41,039 nucleotides of DNA. Origin: Rubrivivax sp. GTDB taxonomy: Bacteria > Pseudomonadota > Gammaproteobacteria > Burkholderiales > Burkholderiaceae_C. Below the pieces are notes generated by a model that was not told the origin of the DNA, made no database searches, and was given only the letters and a program-made list of their open reading frames with translations. The stretch's first letter is position 1. Each line of letters opens with the position of its first letter. Below, one piece after another: positions 16,123-25,407 of the stretch. The stretch is taken from positions 1 to 41,039 of the forward strand of contig SEFA01000059.1 of the NCBI GenBank assembly GCA_004210455.1, read 5' to 3'. A program made the position numbers and the translations under genes.

Positions 16123-17217
16123 TTACCTGCCCGAGTCGGCAAGCAGCGTCGCCAGCGCCTCCTTCCATAGCGTTGCCACCGTGTGCGAGCCGTGGCCGCG
16201 CGTGGCCGGACTGAGCGGGATGACGATCGCCCTGCCGCGCGGAACGCGTTTGATCTGCTGCTCCAGCAGGCCCAGTTCGGGCGGGTTGATCAGGTCGTCC
16301 GCCGAATTGACCGCCAGCAGCGGCGCCTTGATCCGCTCCAGTCCCGGGTTGGGGTCGTAGTCGCGCGAAGATTCCAGCGCGTAGAGCGTGTCGTTGGCAT
16401 CGCTGCTCTTCTCGCCGTTGGCCACGGCCGTGGCGATGGCCGCGTCGGCGGCGGCCAGCGTCGGCCACTGCTGCTGGCGCAGCACCAGGTTGCTGGACAT
16501 CAGCATCAGCATTTCGCTCGCCGTGCCCAGGCTGGGCGGCTGGTGCTCGTAGTTGCCGCCCTGCCAGGCCGGGTCGTTGCGGATCGCATCGATGACGACC
16601 CGGCGCCACAGCCGGTTGCGGCCGGCGATCTGCGTCGGCAGGCTGGCCAGCGGCATCAACGCATCCATGAAGTCCGGATAGCGCTGGCCCCACAGCCAGG
16701 TGTGCATGCCGCCCATGGAGGTGCCCATGACCAGGCGTAGATGATCGACCTTGAGGCCCTCGGTGACGAGCAGGTGCTGCGCCCGCACCATGTCTTCGTA
16801 ACCGTAGCGCGGGAATCTCGCCCGCAGGCCGTCGCTGGGCTTGGACGACGCGCCGTGGCCGATGCCGTCGGGCAGGATCAGGTAGTAACGATCGGCGTCC
16901 AGCAGCGCGCCGGCACCGAACAGTTCGCCAGAGAACTCGGGGCGGATGAACTGCCCGCCCGTGCCGCCCGTGCCGTGCATGATCAGCACCGCATTGCTGA
17001 TGCGGCCGCTGCGATCGCGCCGCGGCTTGCCCAGCGTGCGGTAATGCAGCTTCAGCTCAGGCAGCACCTCGCCGCTGGCGAAGCGGAAGTCGCGGGCGAT
17101 GAAGTCGCCCTCCACGGGCATTGGATCTTCAGCCGCCCACACGCGGCCAGCGAGCAGACCACCGGTCAGCAAGACCAGGCACAGGCACAGGCACAGGCGC
17201 TTGGAGAACGAGAACAT
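16123..17217 (-). CDS. exported alpha/beta hydrolase of the MetX type
   Basis: 364 aa. Residues 1-29 form a Sec signal peptide with an unusual Cys/Leu-rich core (LCLCLCLVLL) and a cut near VWA-AE. The mature part has HGTGGTGGQF (81-90), IGHGASSKPSDG, the nucleophile elbow GTSMGGMHT with Ser167, an Asp in NSADDLINPPE and a final His in GHGSHTVA. This is the layout of homoserine O-acetyltransferase-like hydrolases. True MetX is cytoplasmic, so the signal peptide argues for a periplasmic hydrolase rather than methionine synthesis. It follows uridine kinase by 15 bases on the same strand. Confidence 0.85.
   Translation of the reverse strand: MFSFSKRLCLCLCLVLLTGGLLAGRVWAAEDPMPVEGDFIARDFRFASGEVLPELKLHYRTLGKPRRDRSGRISNAVLIMHGTGGTGGQFIRPEFSGELFGAGALLDADRYYLILPDGIGHGASSKPSDGLRARFPRYGYEDMVRAQHLLVTEGLKVDHLRLVMGTSMGGMHTWLWGQRYPDFMDALMPLASLPTQIAGRNRLWRRVVIDAIRNDPAWQGGNYEHQPPSLGTASEMLMLMSSNLVLRQQQWPTLAAADAAIATAVANGEKSSDANDTLYALESSRDYDPNPGLERIKAPLLAVNSADDLINPPELGLLEQQIKRVPRGRAIVIPLSPATRGHGSHTVATLWKEALATLLADSGR
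17177..17200. repeat. hexanucleotide repeat in a signal peptide
   Basis: Nearly four copies of AGGCAC encode the Leu-Cys alternation in the leader of the MetX-like hydrolase. Gain or loss of a unit would keep the frame and change signal length by two residues. Confidence 0.6.
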
Positions 17218-17232
17218 GGTGGCGGCTCCAGA

Positions 17233-17874
17233 TCAGTGGGGGTCGATGTCACGCACCAGGCTCATCACCTTGGTGGTGATGATGTCTACCGCCGGACCGT
17301 TGGCCCCGTGCGGCAGGATGACGTCGGCATTGCGTTTGGTTGGCTCGATGAACTGCTTGTGCATGGGACGCACGGTGTCCAGATACTGGTTCACCACGCT
17401 GTCGGTGCTGCGCCCGCGTTCCTGGATGTCACGCTGGAGCCGGCGGATGAAGCGCACGTCGGAGGCGGTGTCCACGTAGATCTTCAGCGACATCAGCTGG
17501 CTCAACACGGGGTCGTACAGCGCGTAAAGGCCCTCCACCACGATCACCGGCGCAGGCTTCACCGTGATGGTCTGCGAGGAGCGGTTGTCGGCCGCGAAGT
17601 CGTACACCGGCATCTCGATCGCCTCCCCCTTGCACAGCGATGCCACGTGCGCCGTCATCAGCGGCCAGTCGAATGCGTCGGGGTGGTCGTAGTTCTGTTG
17701 CCGCCGGTCTTGCGGCGACATGTGCGACTGGTCTAGGTAGTAGTCATCCAGCATCACCACCGCCACCCGTTTGGGCCCGATGGAGGCCAGGACCTGGCGC
17801 GTCACGGTCGATTTGCCGCTGCCGCTGCCGCCGGCGACGCCGATCACGAAAGGCTCGTTGTTGGTGCTATTCAT
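17233..17874 (-). CDS. udk: uridine kinase
   Basis: 213 aa from the ATG at 17874. Walker A GGSGSGKS (15-22) is followed by MLDDYYLDQSHMS, NYDHPDAFDWPLM, the PVYDF segment and VIVVEGLYAL, all signatures of Udk, which phosphorylates uridine or cytidine with ATP or GTP in pyrimidine salvage. An in-frame extension to 17952 exists, but family members begin a few residues before FVIGVAGG. It is close upstream of the exported hydrolase on the same strand. Confidence 0.93.
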   Translation of the reverse strand: MNSTNNEPFVIGVAGGSGSGKSTVTRQVLASIGPKRVAVVMLDDYYLDQSHMSPQDRRQQNYDHPDAFDWPLMTAHVASLCKGEAIEMPVYDFAADNRSSQTITVKPAPVIVVEGLYALYDPVLSQLMSLKIYVDTASDVRFIRRLQRDIQERGRSTDSVVNQYLDTVRPMHKQFIEPTKRNADVILPHGANGPAVDIITTKVMSLVRDIDPH

Positions 17875-17970
17875 GGAAATCTTCGCCACGCCTTCAATCA
17901 TGGTTCGGGTTTGCAACCTGCGAAGCATCCCATATCGGAGACCCCTCGACACGCTGCCGCAGGGCTGTCC

Positions 17971-18900
17971 TCACCCCGCCTTGAATCTCGCCGCAAACCC
18001 CCGCGCCTTGAACTGCTCGATCACGTGATCGACGAACACCCGCACCTTGGCGGGCACCAGCCGGCGGCTCGTGTAGTAGATCGCCAGCGGCAGCGCCTCC
18101 GCATACCAGGCCGGCAGCACGCGCACGAGGTCGCCGCGTTCCAGGAAGGGCCAGGCATGCGGCATCGGCAGCATGGCGATGCCCATGCCGCTCGCCGCCG
18201 CGCGGGCCATGGCCTCCGGATCGTCCAGCACCATCACCGGCCGCACGCTCGCGACTTCCTCCTGGCCGGCGTTGTTCTTCAAGGTCCACGGCACCAGCCG
18301 CCCTGACACCAAAGACCGTCGCAGCAGCCCGCGATGTCGCGTCAGATCGGCCGGTTGCCTGGGCACCGGATTCGCCGCCAGATACGCCGGCGACGCCACG
18401 AGCACGATGCGCAGCCGCGCGAGCTCGCGCGCGATCAGCGCGTCCGTCAGCTCGATGCCGCCGCCGATGGCGACGTCGAATCCCTCGGCCACCAGGTCGA
18501 CCTGGCGGTTGTCGAAATGCAAGTCCGGCACGACGTCCGGATATCGCCGCACGAACTCCTCCATCATCGGCACGAAGTACTCGCGCCCCACCGTGTGGGC
18601 CAACGCGACCTTCAGCGTCCCCGCCGGCTTGCCCGCGCCCTGCCTCAGATCCGTCAGCGCGTCGCCGATTTCGGTCCATGGTCGACGCACCTGGGCGTAC
18701 AGGCGCTCTCCATCCGTCGTCAGCGCCAGGTTGCGCGTGCTGCGCTGGAACAGGCGCACGCCGAGCTTCGCTTCGAACTGCGCCACGCTCTTGCTCACCG
18801 CCGCAGGCGTGAGCCCCAGCCGCCGCGCGGCTGCGGAGAAGCTTCCTTCATCGGCGGCGGCGAGGAAGGCATCGAGGGTGCTGCTCAGTTCGGTCGACAT
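17971..18900 (-). CDS. LysR-family transcriptional regulator
   Basis: 309 aa. The N-terminal winged helix is clear: LDAFLAAADEGSFSAAARRLGLTPAAVSKSVAQFEAKLG split over residues 9-47, then LFQRSTRNLALT. The effector-binding domain follows, with HFDNRQVDLVAEGFDVAIGGG typical of the subgroup that controls neighbouring oxidoreductases. It is divergent from the short-chain dehydrogenase gene with 114 bases between, the standard layout for a LysR regulator and its target. An ACCAATGGT palindrome lies next to its start. Confidence 0.92.
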   Translation of the reverse strand: MSTELSSTLDAFLAAADEGSFSAAARRLGLTPAAVSKSVAQFEAKLGVRLFQRSTRNLALTTDGERLYAQVRRPWTEIGDALTDLRQGAGKPAGTLKVALAHTVGREYFVPMMEEFVRRYPDVVPDLHFDNRQVDLVAEGFDVAIGGGIELTDALIARELARLRIVLVASPAYLAANPVPRQPADLTRHRGLLRRSLVSGRLVPWTLKNNAGQEEVASVRPVMVLDDPEAMARAAASGMGIAMLPMPHAWPFLERGDLVRVLPAWYAEALPLAIYYTSRRLVPAKVRVFVDHVIEQFKARGFAARFKAG

Positions 18901-19014
18901 GTCGCCAGCTTATACCAATGGTTGAAACTGAACACGCACCTTTCCAACTACCGCAATCAGGTGGCGACGACCATAGTGGAGTCCATCAACCACCCCGCCT
19001 CGAAAGGAAACGTC

Positions 19015-19794
19015 ATGAGCACCGCCACCCTCACCTCCGCCAAGACCCCTGCCAACGCCGTGCTGACCGGCAAGGTCGCCTTCATCCACGGCGGCTCGCG
19101 CGGCATCGGCGCCGCCTCGGCCCGACGTCTGGCCCGCGACGGCGCGACCGTCGCCGTCGGCTACGCCTCGTCGGCCATCGCCGCCGAAGCGCTGGTCGAA
19201 GAGATCAAGGCCTCCGGCGGCCAGGCCGTCGCCGTCAAGGCCGACGCGACCGACGCCGCCGCCCTCACCCGCGCCATCGACGGCGTCGCCGAACGCTTCG
19301 GTCGCCTGGACATCCTCGTCAACAGCGCCGGCGTGCTGGCCATCGCGCCGCTGGAGCAGTTCACGCTGGAAGACTTCGACCGCACCGTCGCGGTCAACGT
19401 GCGCTCGGTCTTCGTGGCCGCGCAGGCGGCTGCGAAACACATGCGCGAAGGCGGCCGCATCATCAACATCGGCAGCACCAACGCGCAGCGCATGCCGTTC
19501 GCCGGCGGCGGCGTCTACGCGATGAGCAAGTCCGCCCTGGTCGGTCTGGTGAAGGGCCTTTCGCGTGACCTCGGCCCGCGCGGCATCACCATCAACAACG
19601 TGTCGCCCGGCCCGGTCGACACCGACATGAACCCGGCGGATTCCGACTTCGCCGTCGGCCTGCACGGGATGATGTCCCTGCCGCGCCACGGCAAGGCGGA
19701 GGAGATCGCCTCGATGGTGGCCTACCTCGCCAGCCCGGACGCCGCGTTCGTCACCGGCGCCGACCTGCTGATCGATGGAGGCTTCGCGGCCTGA
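19015..19794 (+). CDS. short-chain dehydrogenase/reductase
   Basis: 259 aa, classic SDR. GGSRGIG (26-32) binds the cofactor, and the Arg after Ser suggests NADP preference. NSAG (103-106), Ser154 (NIGST), Tyr168 and Lys172 (YAMSK) make the catalytic set. The start is the ATG at 19015 after AAAGGAAA; the longer frame from 18334 is antisense to the LysR gene. PGPVDTDMNP and DGGFAA end the fold as in 3-oxoacyl reductase-like members. The substrate is unknown. Control by the divergent LysR protein is an inference from layout. Confidence 0.92.
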   Translation: MSTATLTSAKTPANAVLTGKVAFIHGGSRGIGAASARRLARDGATVAVGYASSAIAAEALVEEIKASGGQAVAVKADATDAAALTRAIDGVAERFGRLDILVNSAGVLAIAPLEQFTLEDFDRTVAVNVRSVFVAAQAAAKHMREGGRIINIGSTNAQRMPFAGGGVYAMSKSALVGLVKGLSRDLGPRGITINNVSPGPVDTDMNPADSDFAVGLHGMMSLPRHGKAEEIASMVAYLASPDAAFVTGADLLIDGGFAA

Positions 19795-19805
19795 TCGACG
19801 ACCCG

Positions 19806-19839
19806 CCGCGCGGTCTAGCTGAACAGGCCGACCGCGCGG
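19806..19839. terminator. hairpin between convergent SDR and TetR genes
   Basis: CCGCGCGGTC (19806-19815) and GACCGCGCGG (19830-19839) form a perfect 10-bp stem with a 14-base loop that includes the TetR stop codon. It could act for both converging genes, though no T run follows. Confidence 0.45.
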
Positions 19840-20423
19840 TAGGTCTCGATGATCTGGTCGAACGCCGCAGCGTCCTTGCGGCCACGCGCGATCAGCTGCG
19901 CCCCTTCGATCGCCGCGAAGATCGCCACGGCACGCTGCTCCAACTCCTGCGGCGGAATCTTGCGGTGACGCCGCGCCAAGGTCGCCGCCAGCCATTCGGC
20001 ATTCACCTGCGCGAACCGGTCCACCTCGACGCGCGCTTCCTGCGGAAGCCCGTCGTATTCGGCGGTCATGATGCCGCACAGGCACATGCGGTTCTCGTTC
20101 TCAAGAGCCACCCGGAACGCGGCGGCGTACGCCCGCATCAACTCGTCGTGCGGCAGTCCGCTGGCACTGAGTTCGCCGAGGAAGGCCTCCGCCTCGTCGG
20201 CGTACCGTCCCGCCAGCGCCGCCGCGAGGTCGCCCTTGGTCGGGAAGTAGTAATGGACGCTCGCGCTCTTGATGCCGACGTCCTTGGCCAGTTCGCGGAA
20301 GCTCAGCGCGTTGTAGCCGTGCGCCTGCACGGCCAGCCGGCCGGCCGCCAGGATCGCCTCCCGCGTGTCGGTCCGCGCATCGCGCTCGCCCTCGTCAGCG
20401 CCGCCAGGTTCTTTCCTTGCCAT
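19815..20423 (-). CDS. TetR-family repressor
   Basis: 202 aa from the ATG at 20423, which has AAGGGGG upstream. The DNA-binding part is LSFRELAKDVGIKSASVHYY (40-59) followed by FPTKGDL. The C-terminal domain (MCLCGIMTAEYDGLP) fits repressors that sense small electrophilic or hydrophobic compounds. A frame extension to 20516 would cross the first operator and is unlikely. It is divergent from the glutathione transferase and flanked by two TATCGATA-centred palindromes, so it probably represses itself and that gene. Confidence 0.9.
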   Translation of the reverse strand: MARKEPGGADEGERDARTDTREAILAAGRLAVQAHGYNALSFRELAKDVGIKSASVHYYFPTKGDLAAALAGRYADEAEAFLGELSASGLPHDELMRAYAAAFRVALENENRMCLCGIMTAEYDGLPQEARVEVDRFAQVNAEWLAATLARRHRKIPPQELEQRAVAIFAAIEGAQLIARGRKDAAAFDQIIETYRAVGLFS

Positions 20424-20450
20424 CGGCACCCCCTTCTCGTCATGAAATCT

Positions 20451-20464
20451 ATCTATCGATAGAT
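20451..20464. promoter_or_regulatory. TetR operator O1
   Basis: Perfect 14-bp palindrome ATCTATCGATAGAT, 27 bases before the TetR start and just before the -35 box of the divergent promoter. The same core recurs at 20516-20535, with centres 68 bases apart. Confidence 0.7.
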
Positions 20465-20468
20465 TAGT

Positions 20469-20498
20469 TTGACACACGGGATCGGTCGTCGCTAGAGT
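20469..20498 (+). promoter_or_regulatory. sigma-70-type promoter of the glutathione transferase
   Basis: A perfect TTGACA at 20469-20474 is followed after 18 bases by TAGAGT at 20493-20498. It lies between the two palindromes, so bound TetR would block it on both sides. Confidence 0.6.
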
Positions 20499-20515
20499 CG
20501 CCCCCGATTCGTTCA

Positions 20516-20535
20516 TCTATCTATCGATAGATAGA
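20516..20535. promoter_or_regulatory. TetR operator O2
   Basis: Perfect 20-bp palindrome TCTATCTATCGATAGATAGA downstream of the promoter and 46 bases before the glutathione transferase ATG. It contains the whole O1 core, apart from its outermost bases, extended on both sides, so it may be the stronger site. Confidence 0.75.
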
Positions 20536-20581
20536 CGTGATGAAAGATGAGCGAATGTCATCGACCCACCGAAGGACCACC

Positions 20582-21268
20582 ATGAAGATCTACGACCGCC
20601 CCGGCTTCCCCAACCCTGCCCGCATCCGCATCGTCCTCGCCGAGAAAGGACTCGACCCCCAGGTCGAATTCGTCTCGGTGGACCTGATGGCAGCCGAACA
20701 CAAGCAGCCCGCTTTCCTTGCCAAGAACCCTTCCGGCGTCCTGCCGGTGCTGGAGCTCGACGACGGCACGCTGATCTCGGAGGCGACCGCGATCACCGAG
20801 TACCTCGACAACCTCGACGGCGCCCCGACGCTGACCGGCGATACGCCGAAGGACAAAGCGCTCATCCACATGATGCAGCGCCGGGCCGAGGCTTACGTGC
20901 TGGATCCCGTGGGGCTCTATTTCCATCATGCGACGCCAGGTCTCGGCGCGGCGCTGCAGGCCTACAAGAGCCCCGACTGGGCCGGCAGAGCGGAAATGGG
21001 CCAGCGTGAAGCGCAGAAGGTCTCGCAGGGCTACGCGTACTTCGACGCGCTGCTGCAGGAGCGGCCGTTCCTTGCGGGGGATCGCTTCTCGATGGCCGAC
21101 ATCACGCTCTTCGCAGGGCTGATGTTTGCCGATGCGGCCGGCCTGCCCGCGCCCGAGGCGCTCGTCGCGCTGCAGGATTGGCGGCGTCGCGTGGCCGACC
21201 TGCCGAGCGTGCGCAACCGGAGCGGTCAGCAGTTCGTTCAGGAAGACCTCACGCGAATGGGCTTCTGA
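20582..21268 (+). CDS. glutathione S-transferase family protein
   Basis: 228 aa from the ATG at 20582, with AAGGA 7 bases upstream; in-frame starts from 20537 would lie inside the leader. The thioredoxin-fold half shows MKIYDRPGFPNPARIRI, then NPSGVLPVLELDDG and the gamma-glutamyl-binding SEATAITEYL. The helical half ends with FLAGDRFSMADITLFAGL, the conserved N-capping box. It joins glutathione to electrophiles or reduces them, in the cytoplasm. Regulation by the divergent TetR repressor is strongly suggested by the paired operators. Confidence 0.92.
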   Translation: MKIYDRPGFPNPARIRIVLAEKGLDPQVEFVSVDLMAAEHKQPAFLAKNPSGVLPVLELDDGTLISEATAITEYLDNLDGAPTLTGDTPKDKALIHMMQRRAEAYVLDPVGLYFHHATPGLGAALQAYKSPDWAGRAEMGQREAQKVSQGYAYFDALLQERPFLAGDRFSMADITLFAGLMFADAAGLPAPEALVALQDWRRRVADLPSVRNRSGQQFVQEDLTRMGF

Positions 21269-21280
21269 GGCGCGCGGCCG

Positions 21281-22689
<1,409 letters not shown>

Positions 22690-22693
<4 letters not shown>

Positions 22694-24552
22694 CGCGGCA
22701 ACTCCAGCGTGAAACAGGTCGTCCAGGGCGGACGGGCCGTCAGCGAGGCGCGCCCGCCGTGCGCCTCGGCGATGCGCGCGACGATCGCCAGGCCCAGCCC
22801 CGTGCCGCCCGGGCTCCGCGAGGCGAAGGGCTGGAAGAGGCGCTCCCGGAGCTCCTCCGGCACGCCGGCGCCGTCGTCGCAGACATGCAGCCGCAGCCGC
22901 TCGGCGCCAGGTCGGGAGGACGGCCCGATATCGGGCCCAGCATCAAGCTCGGCATCCCACTCGACATCGATCTCGCAGCCCGCCGCCGACGCGCCGCGCG
23001 CGTTCTCGATCAGGTTGACCAGCGCCTGTTCGAGACGCCGGGGGTCGATCGTGTCCACCCACAACGCGGGCGGCCAGGCGGCGGACAGGCGTGCGCCCGG
23101 CTGGCGACGGATCAGGCCGTCGACGAAGGACCGCAGGTCGATGCGCTCGCGCTGCAGCCGCCACGGCTTGGCGTAGTCGAGCAGGTCGCTGGTCAGGTGC
23201 GCGATCCGCGCCACCTGCGCGCCGACCTCCTGGCGCGTCTCCGCCGGTGCCATCGCCACGGCCATGCCGATGATGTTGAGCGGGTTGCGGATGTCGTGCG
23301 CCACGGTCGCGGCCAGCGCGCCGAGTTCGGCGAGCCGCGCCTGGACCTGGCGGTCGCGCTCGCGGGCCGCGGCGAGCTGCGCCTGCTCGACCCGCAAGGC
23401 CGCGTCGGCCAGCACCGTCGCGAACAGCTCCGCCACGTGCCGCTGTCCGGGCGGCGCCGCTTCCCACGCAGTCCAGCGCGGCGTCCACGACAGGCCGTCG
23501 CGACACATGGTCAGCGCGGGCCGGTCCGCCAGCGGCCCGGCACGATCGGGGACGCCCTCGGCGCCCTCCTCCACGATCACCGTCACCGACGTGCCCAGCC
23601 GTCGGCTCAGCAGCGCCGAGGCTTCCGCCCCCAGCCGCTCGAGACTGTCCGTGGCCTGCAGCGTTTCGCGCCAGCGGCCGAGGTCCTGGGCGCTGACCTC
23701 GCCGCCGGGATAGATGAGCCGCTGGACGAAGCGCCGCACCGGCCCGTTCAACGCGAGGCATCCGGCGGCCACCGCCAGGCCGCTGAGCCAACGCGACTCG
23801 AACGGCAGCACCAGCGGCATCAGCCCCACGATCGCGATGCCCGAGGCCAGCAGCAAGGTCCAGACCAGCGCCTTGCCGGCCCACGCGTTGGCGACGAACA
23901 CGCCGTAGCGCAGGATGCCGTAGACGAGCATCAGCGGATACAGCGGGAAGGCCAGCAGCGGGAACGGATAGACCGGCCAGTCCAGCAGCGCGATCGCGTA
24001 ACCGCCGAGGCAGACCAGCCCCCACAGGCAGGACGCCGTGACGGCCGCGACCTGACCCCGCGCGGGACCTCGGCCGTCGATCGGCGGGCGCAGCAGCGCG
24101 TGCAGCAGCACGCCGACGCCGCCCAATCCGAGCGCCACCCACGACAGGCTGGTGATCACGGCGGCCGGTTCGGCCACAGCCAGCCGGCCCACGTCCGCGT
24201 GATCGACGAAATGCGCCGGCACCAGGACCTGCGATGCCAGCACCGCGACGCCTCCGAGCCCGTAAGCCGCGCTGATCCAGCCGTGACGCAGCGGTGCGCG
24301 GCAGAACACCACGCAGAAATGGAAGAACACCGCGGCGGCCAGCGGCGCCGTCGCCAGCACGTGCAACGCGAGCGTCTCGACGCCCGGTCCGAACCAGTTC
24401 GGCAGCTCGTTGCCCGAGATCCAGACCGCGATCGCGACCAGGAAGGCCGCCAGCAGCCGGCCGCCCGCCACCCGGTCCGCCCAGGCCAGCAGCACGCCTG
24501 CCAGCAACAGCGTTTCGGCCAGCGCCAACCCCATCGTCACCCGCAGCAGCAT
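22690..24552 (-). CDS. membrane-bound histidine kinase
   Basis: About 620 aa from the ATG at 24552; the frame opens further at 24645 with a TTG. The first 270 residues contain seven or eight hydrophobic segments (for example ETLLLAGVLLAW, LVYGILRYGVFV, TLLLASGIAIVGLMPLVLP). A short GAF-like linker follows (about 300-385), then the H box with His419 (VAHDIRNPLNI), the N box NLIENA, G1 (CDDGAGVP) and G2 (GTGLGLAI). It senses an unknown signal at the membrane and passes phosphate to the overlapping sigma-54-type regulator. The architecture recalls PrsK, an inference only. Confidence 0.88.
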
Positions 24553-24604
24553 GTGTACACGTCGTAGACAGTCGACCTGGCGGCAACTGTATACGACGAA
24601 TACA
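24553..24604. promoter_or_regulatory. inverted repeats before the membrane kinase gene
   Basis: TGTAT-N7-ATACA (24588-24604) and GTGTACAC (24553-24560, touching the start codon) lie upstream of the kinase ATG in an A+T-richer patch. Both share TGTA/TACA half sites, so a dimeric regulator may bind. No clear -35/-10 pair could be fixed. Confidence 0.35.
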
Positions 24605-24683
24605 CCTGATGCGCATCCTTTCAATGAAATCAATGACTTAGCCAACGATCACGAGGTGGCTCGATTCTCGCGATAGAGGAGGC

Positions 24684-25406
24684 ATGAACACCCTCCTCCG
24701 CGCCCCTCTCCTCCTCCGGTCCCGGCTGGCGGCGCTGGTCCGGACCGCCGCACCCGCACCCGCGCCGGCGCCGGCACCGGCACCGGCACCGGCACTTGCC
24801 GCCGCGCCGCTCGACCTTCCCGCGTTGATGGGCGCCGGCGCCTGGTCGCGTCTGCCTGCCGCCGTGCAGCGCCGCTTCGGCACGCATGCCGAGCCGGTCC
24901 GCTACGCCGGTCGGATGGACCTGAGCTGCTCGGCGTTCGGTCGCGTGCTGGCGTGGCTCGCCTGGCCGCTGCGCGGGCCGCTGACGCCCGACTGCGCCAC
25001 GGACCTGCCGGTCGAGGTCGCCGTCACGCCCGACAGCCACGGCGGCGTCATCTGGTCCCGCCGGCTGGGCCGGCGCGTCGTGCAGTCCGTCAAGCGTGCG
25101 CATCCCGACGGCCCCGGCGTGCTCGAACGCACCCGCGGCGGCCTGGCGATGGCGCTGGACGTGCTGGAGGACGACGGCGCCCTCGTCTTCCAGAGCCGCC
25201 ATTACCTCTGGTGCCTCGGCCCGGTCCGCGTGCGGCTGCCCCAGTGGCTCAGCCCGGGCCAGTGCCGCGTCGAACACCGCGACCTCGGTGCCGGCCGTTT
25301 CCGCTTCACCTTGACCATGACCCACGCCCGCTGGGGCCAGACCTTTCAACAGACCGGCGTTTTCATCGATCCCGTCGATGCCATCGACCCGGTCCAGGAG
25401 TCCTGA
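24684..25406 (+). CDS. DUF4166 protein with Ala-Pro repeat
   Basis: 240 aa. Residues 23-38 are an alternating Ala-Pro run, a stiff linker between a short N-terminal segment (NTLLRAPLLLRSRLAALVR) and the domain. The domain from about 46 onward fits DUF4166: LMGAGAWSRLPAAVQRRF, VRYAGRMDLSCSAFGR, GGVIWSRRLGRR, LVFQSRHYLW and TLTMTHARWGQTFQQTG. Its function is unknown, though it is often found near TIGR01777-type oxidoreductases, as here, where the next gene starts 1 base after this stop. An operon is very likely. Confidence 0.8.
   Translation: MNTLLRAPLLLRSRLAALVRTAAPAPAPAPAPAPAPALAAAPLDLPALMGAGAWSRLPAAVQRRFGTHAEPVRYAGRMDLSCSAFGRVLAWLAWPLRGPLTPDCATDLPVEVAVTPDSHGGVIWSRRLGRRVVQSVKRAHPDGPGVLERTRGGLAMALDVLEDDGALVFQSRHYLWCLGPVRVRLPQWLSPGQCRVEHRDLGAGRFRFTLTMTHARWGQTFQQTGVFIDPVDAIDPVQES
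24751..24796. repeat. hexanucleotide repeat encoding Ala-Pro
   Basis: About 7.7 copies of GCACCS/GCGCCG in frame. The units are almost identical, so slippage could change linker length without breaking the frame. Confidence 0.75.
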
Positions 25407-25407
25407 C

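Noticed and set aside
24751-24796. CRISPR-like repeat
   Set aside because: Units are 6 bases without spacers and lie in a reading frame.
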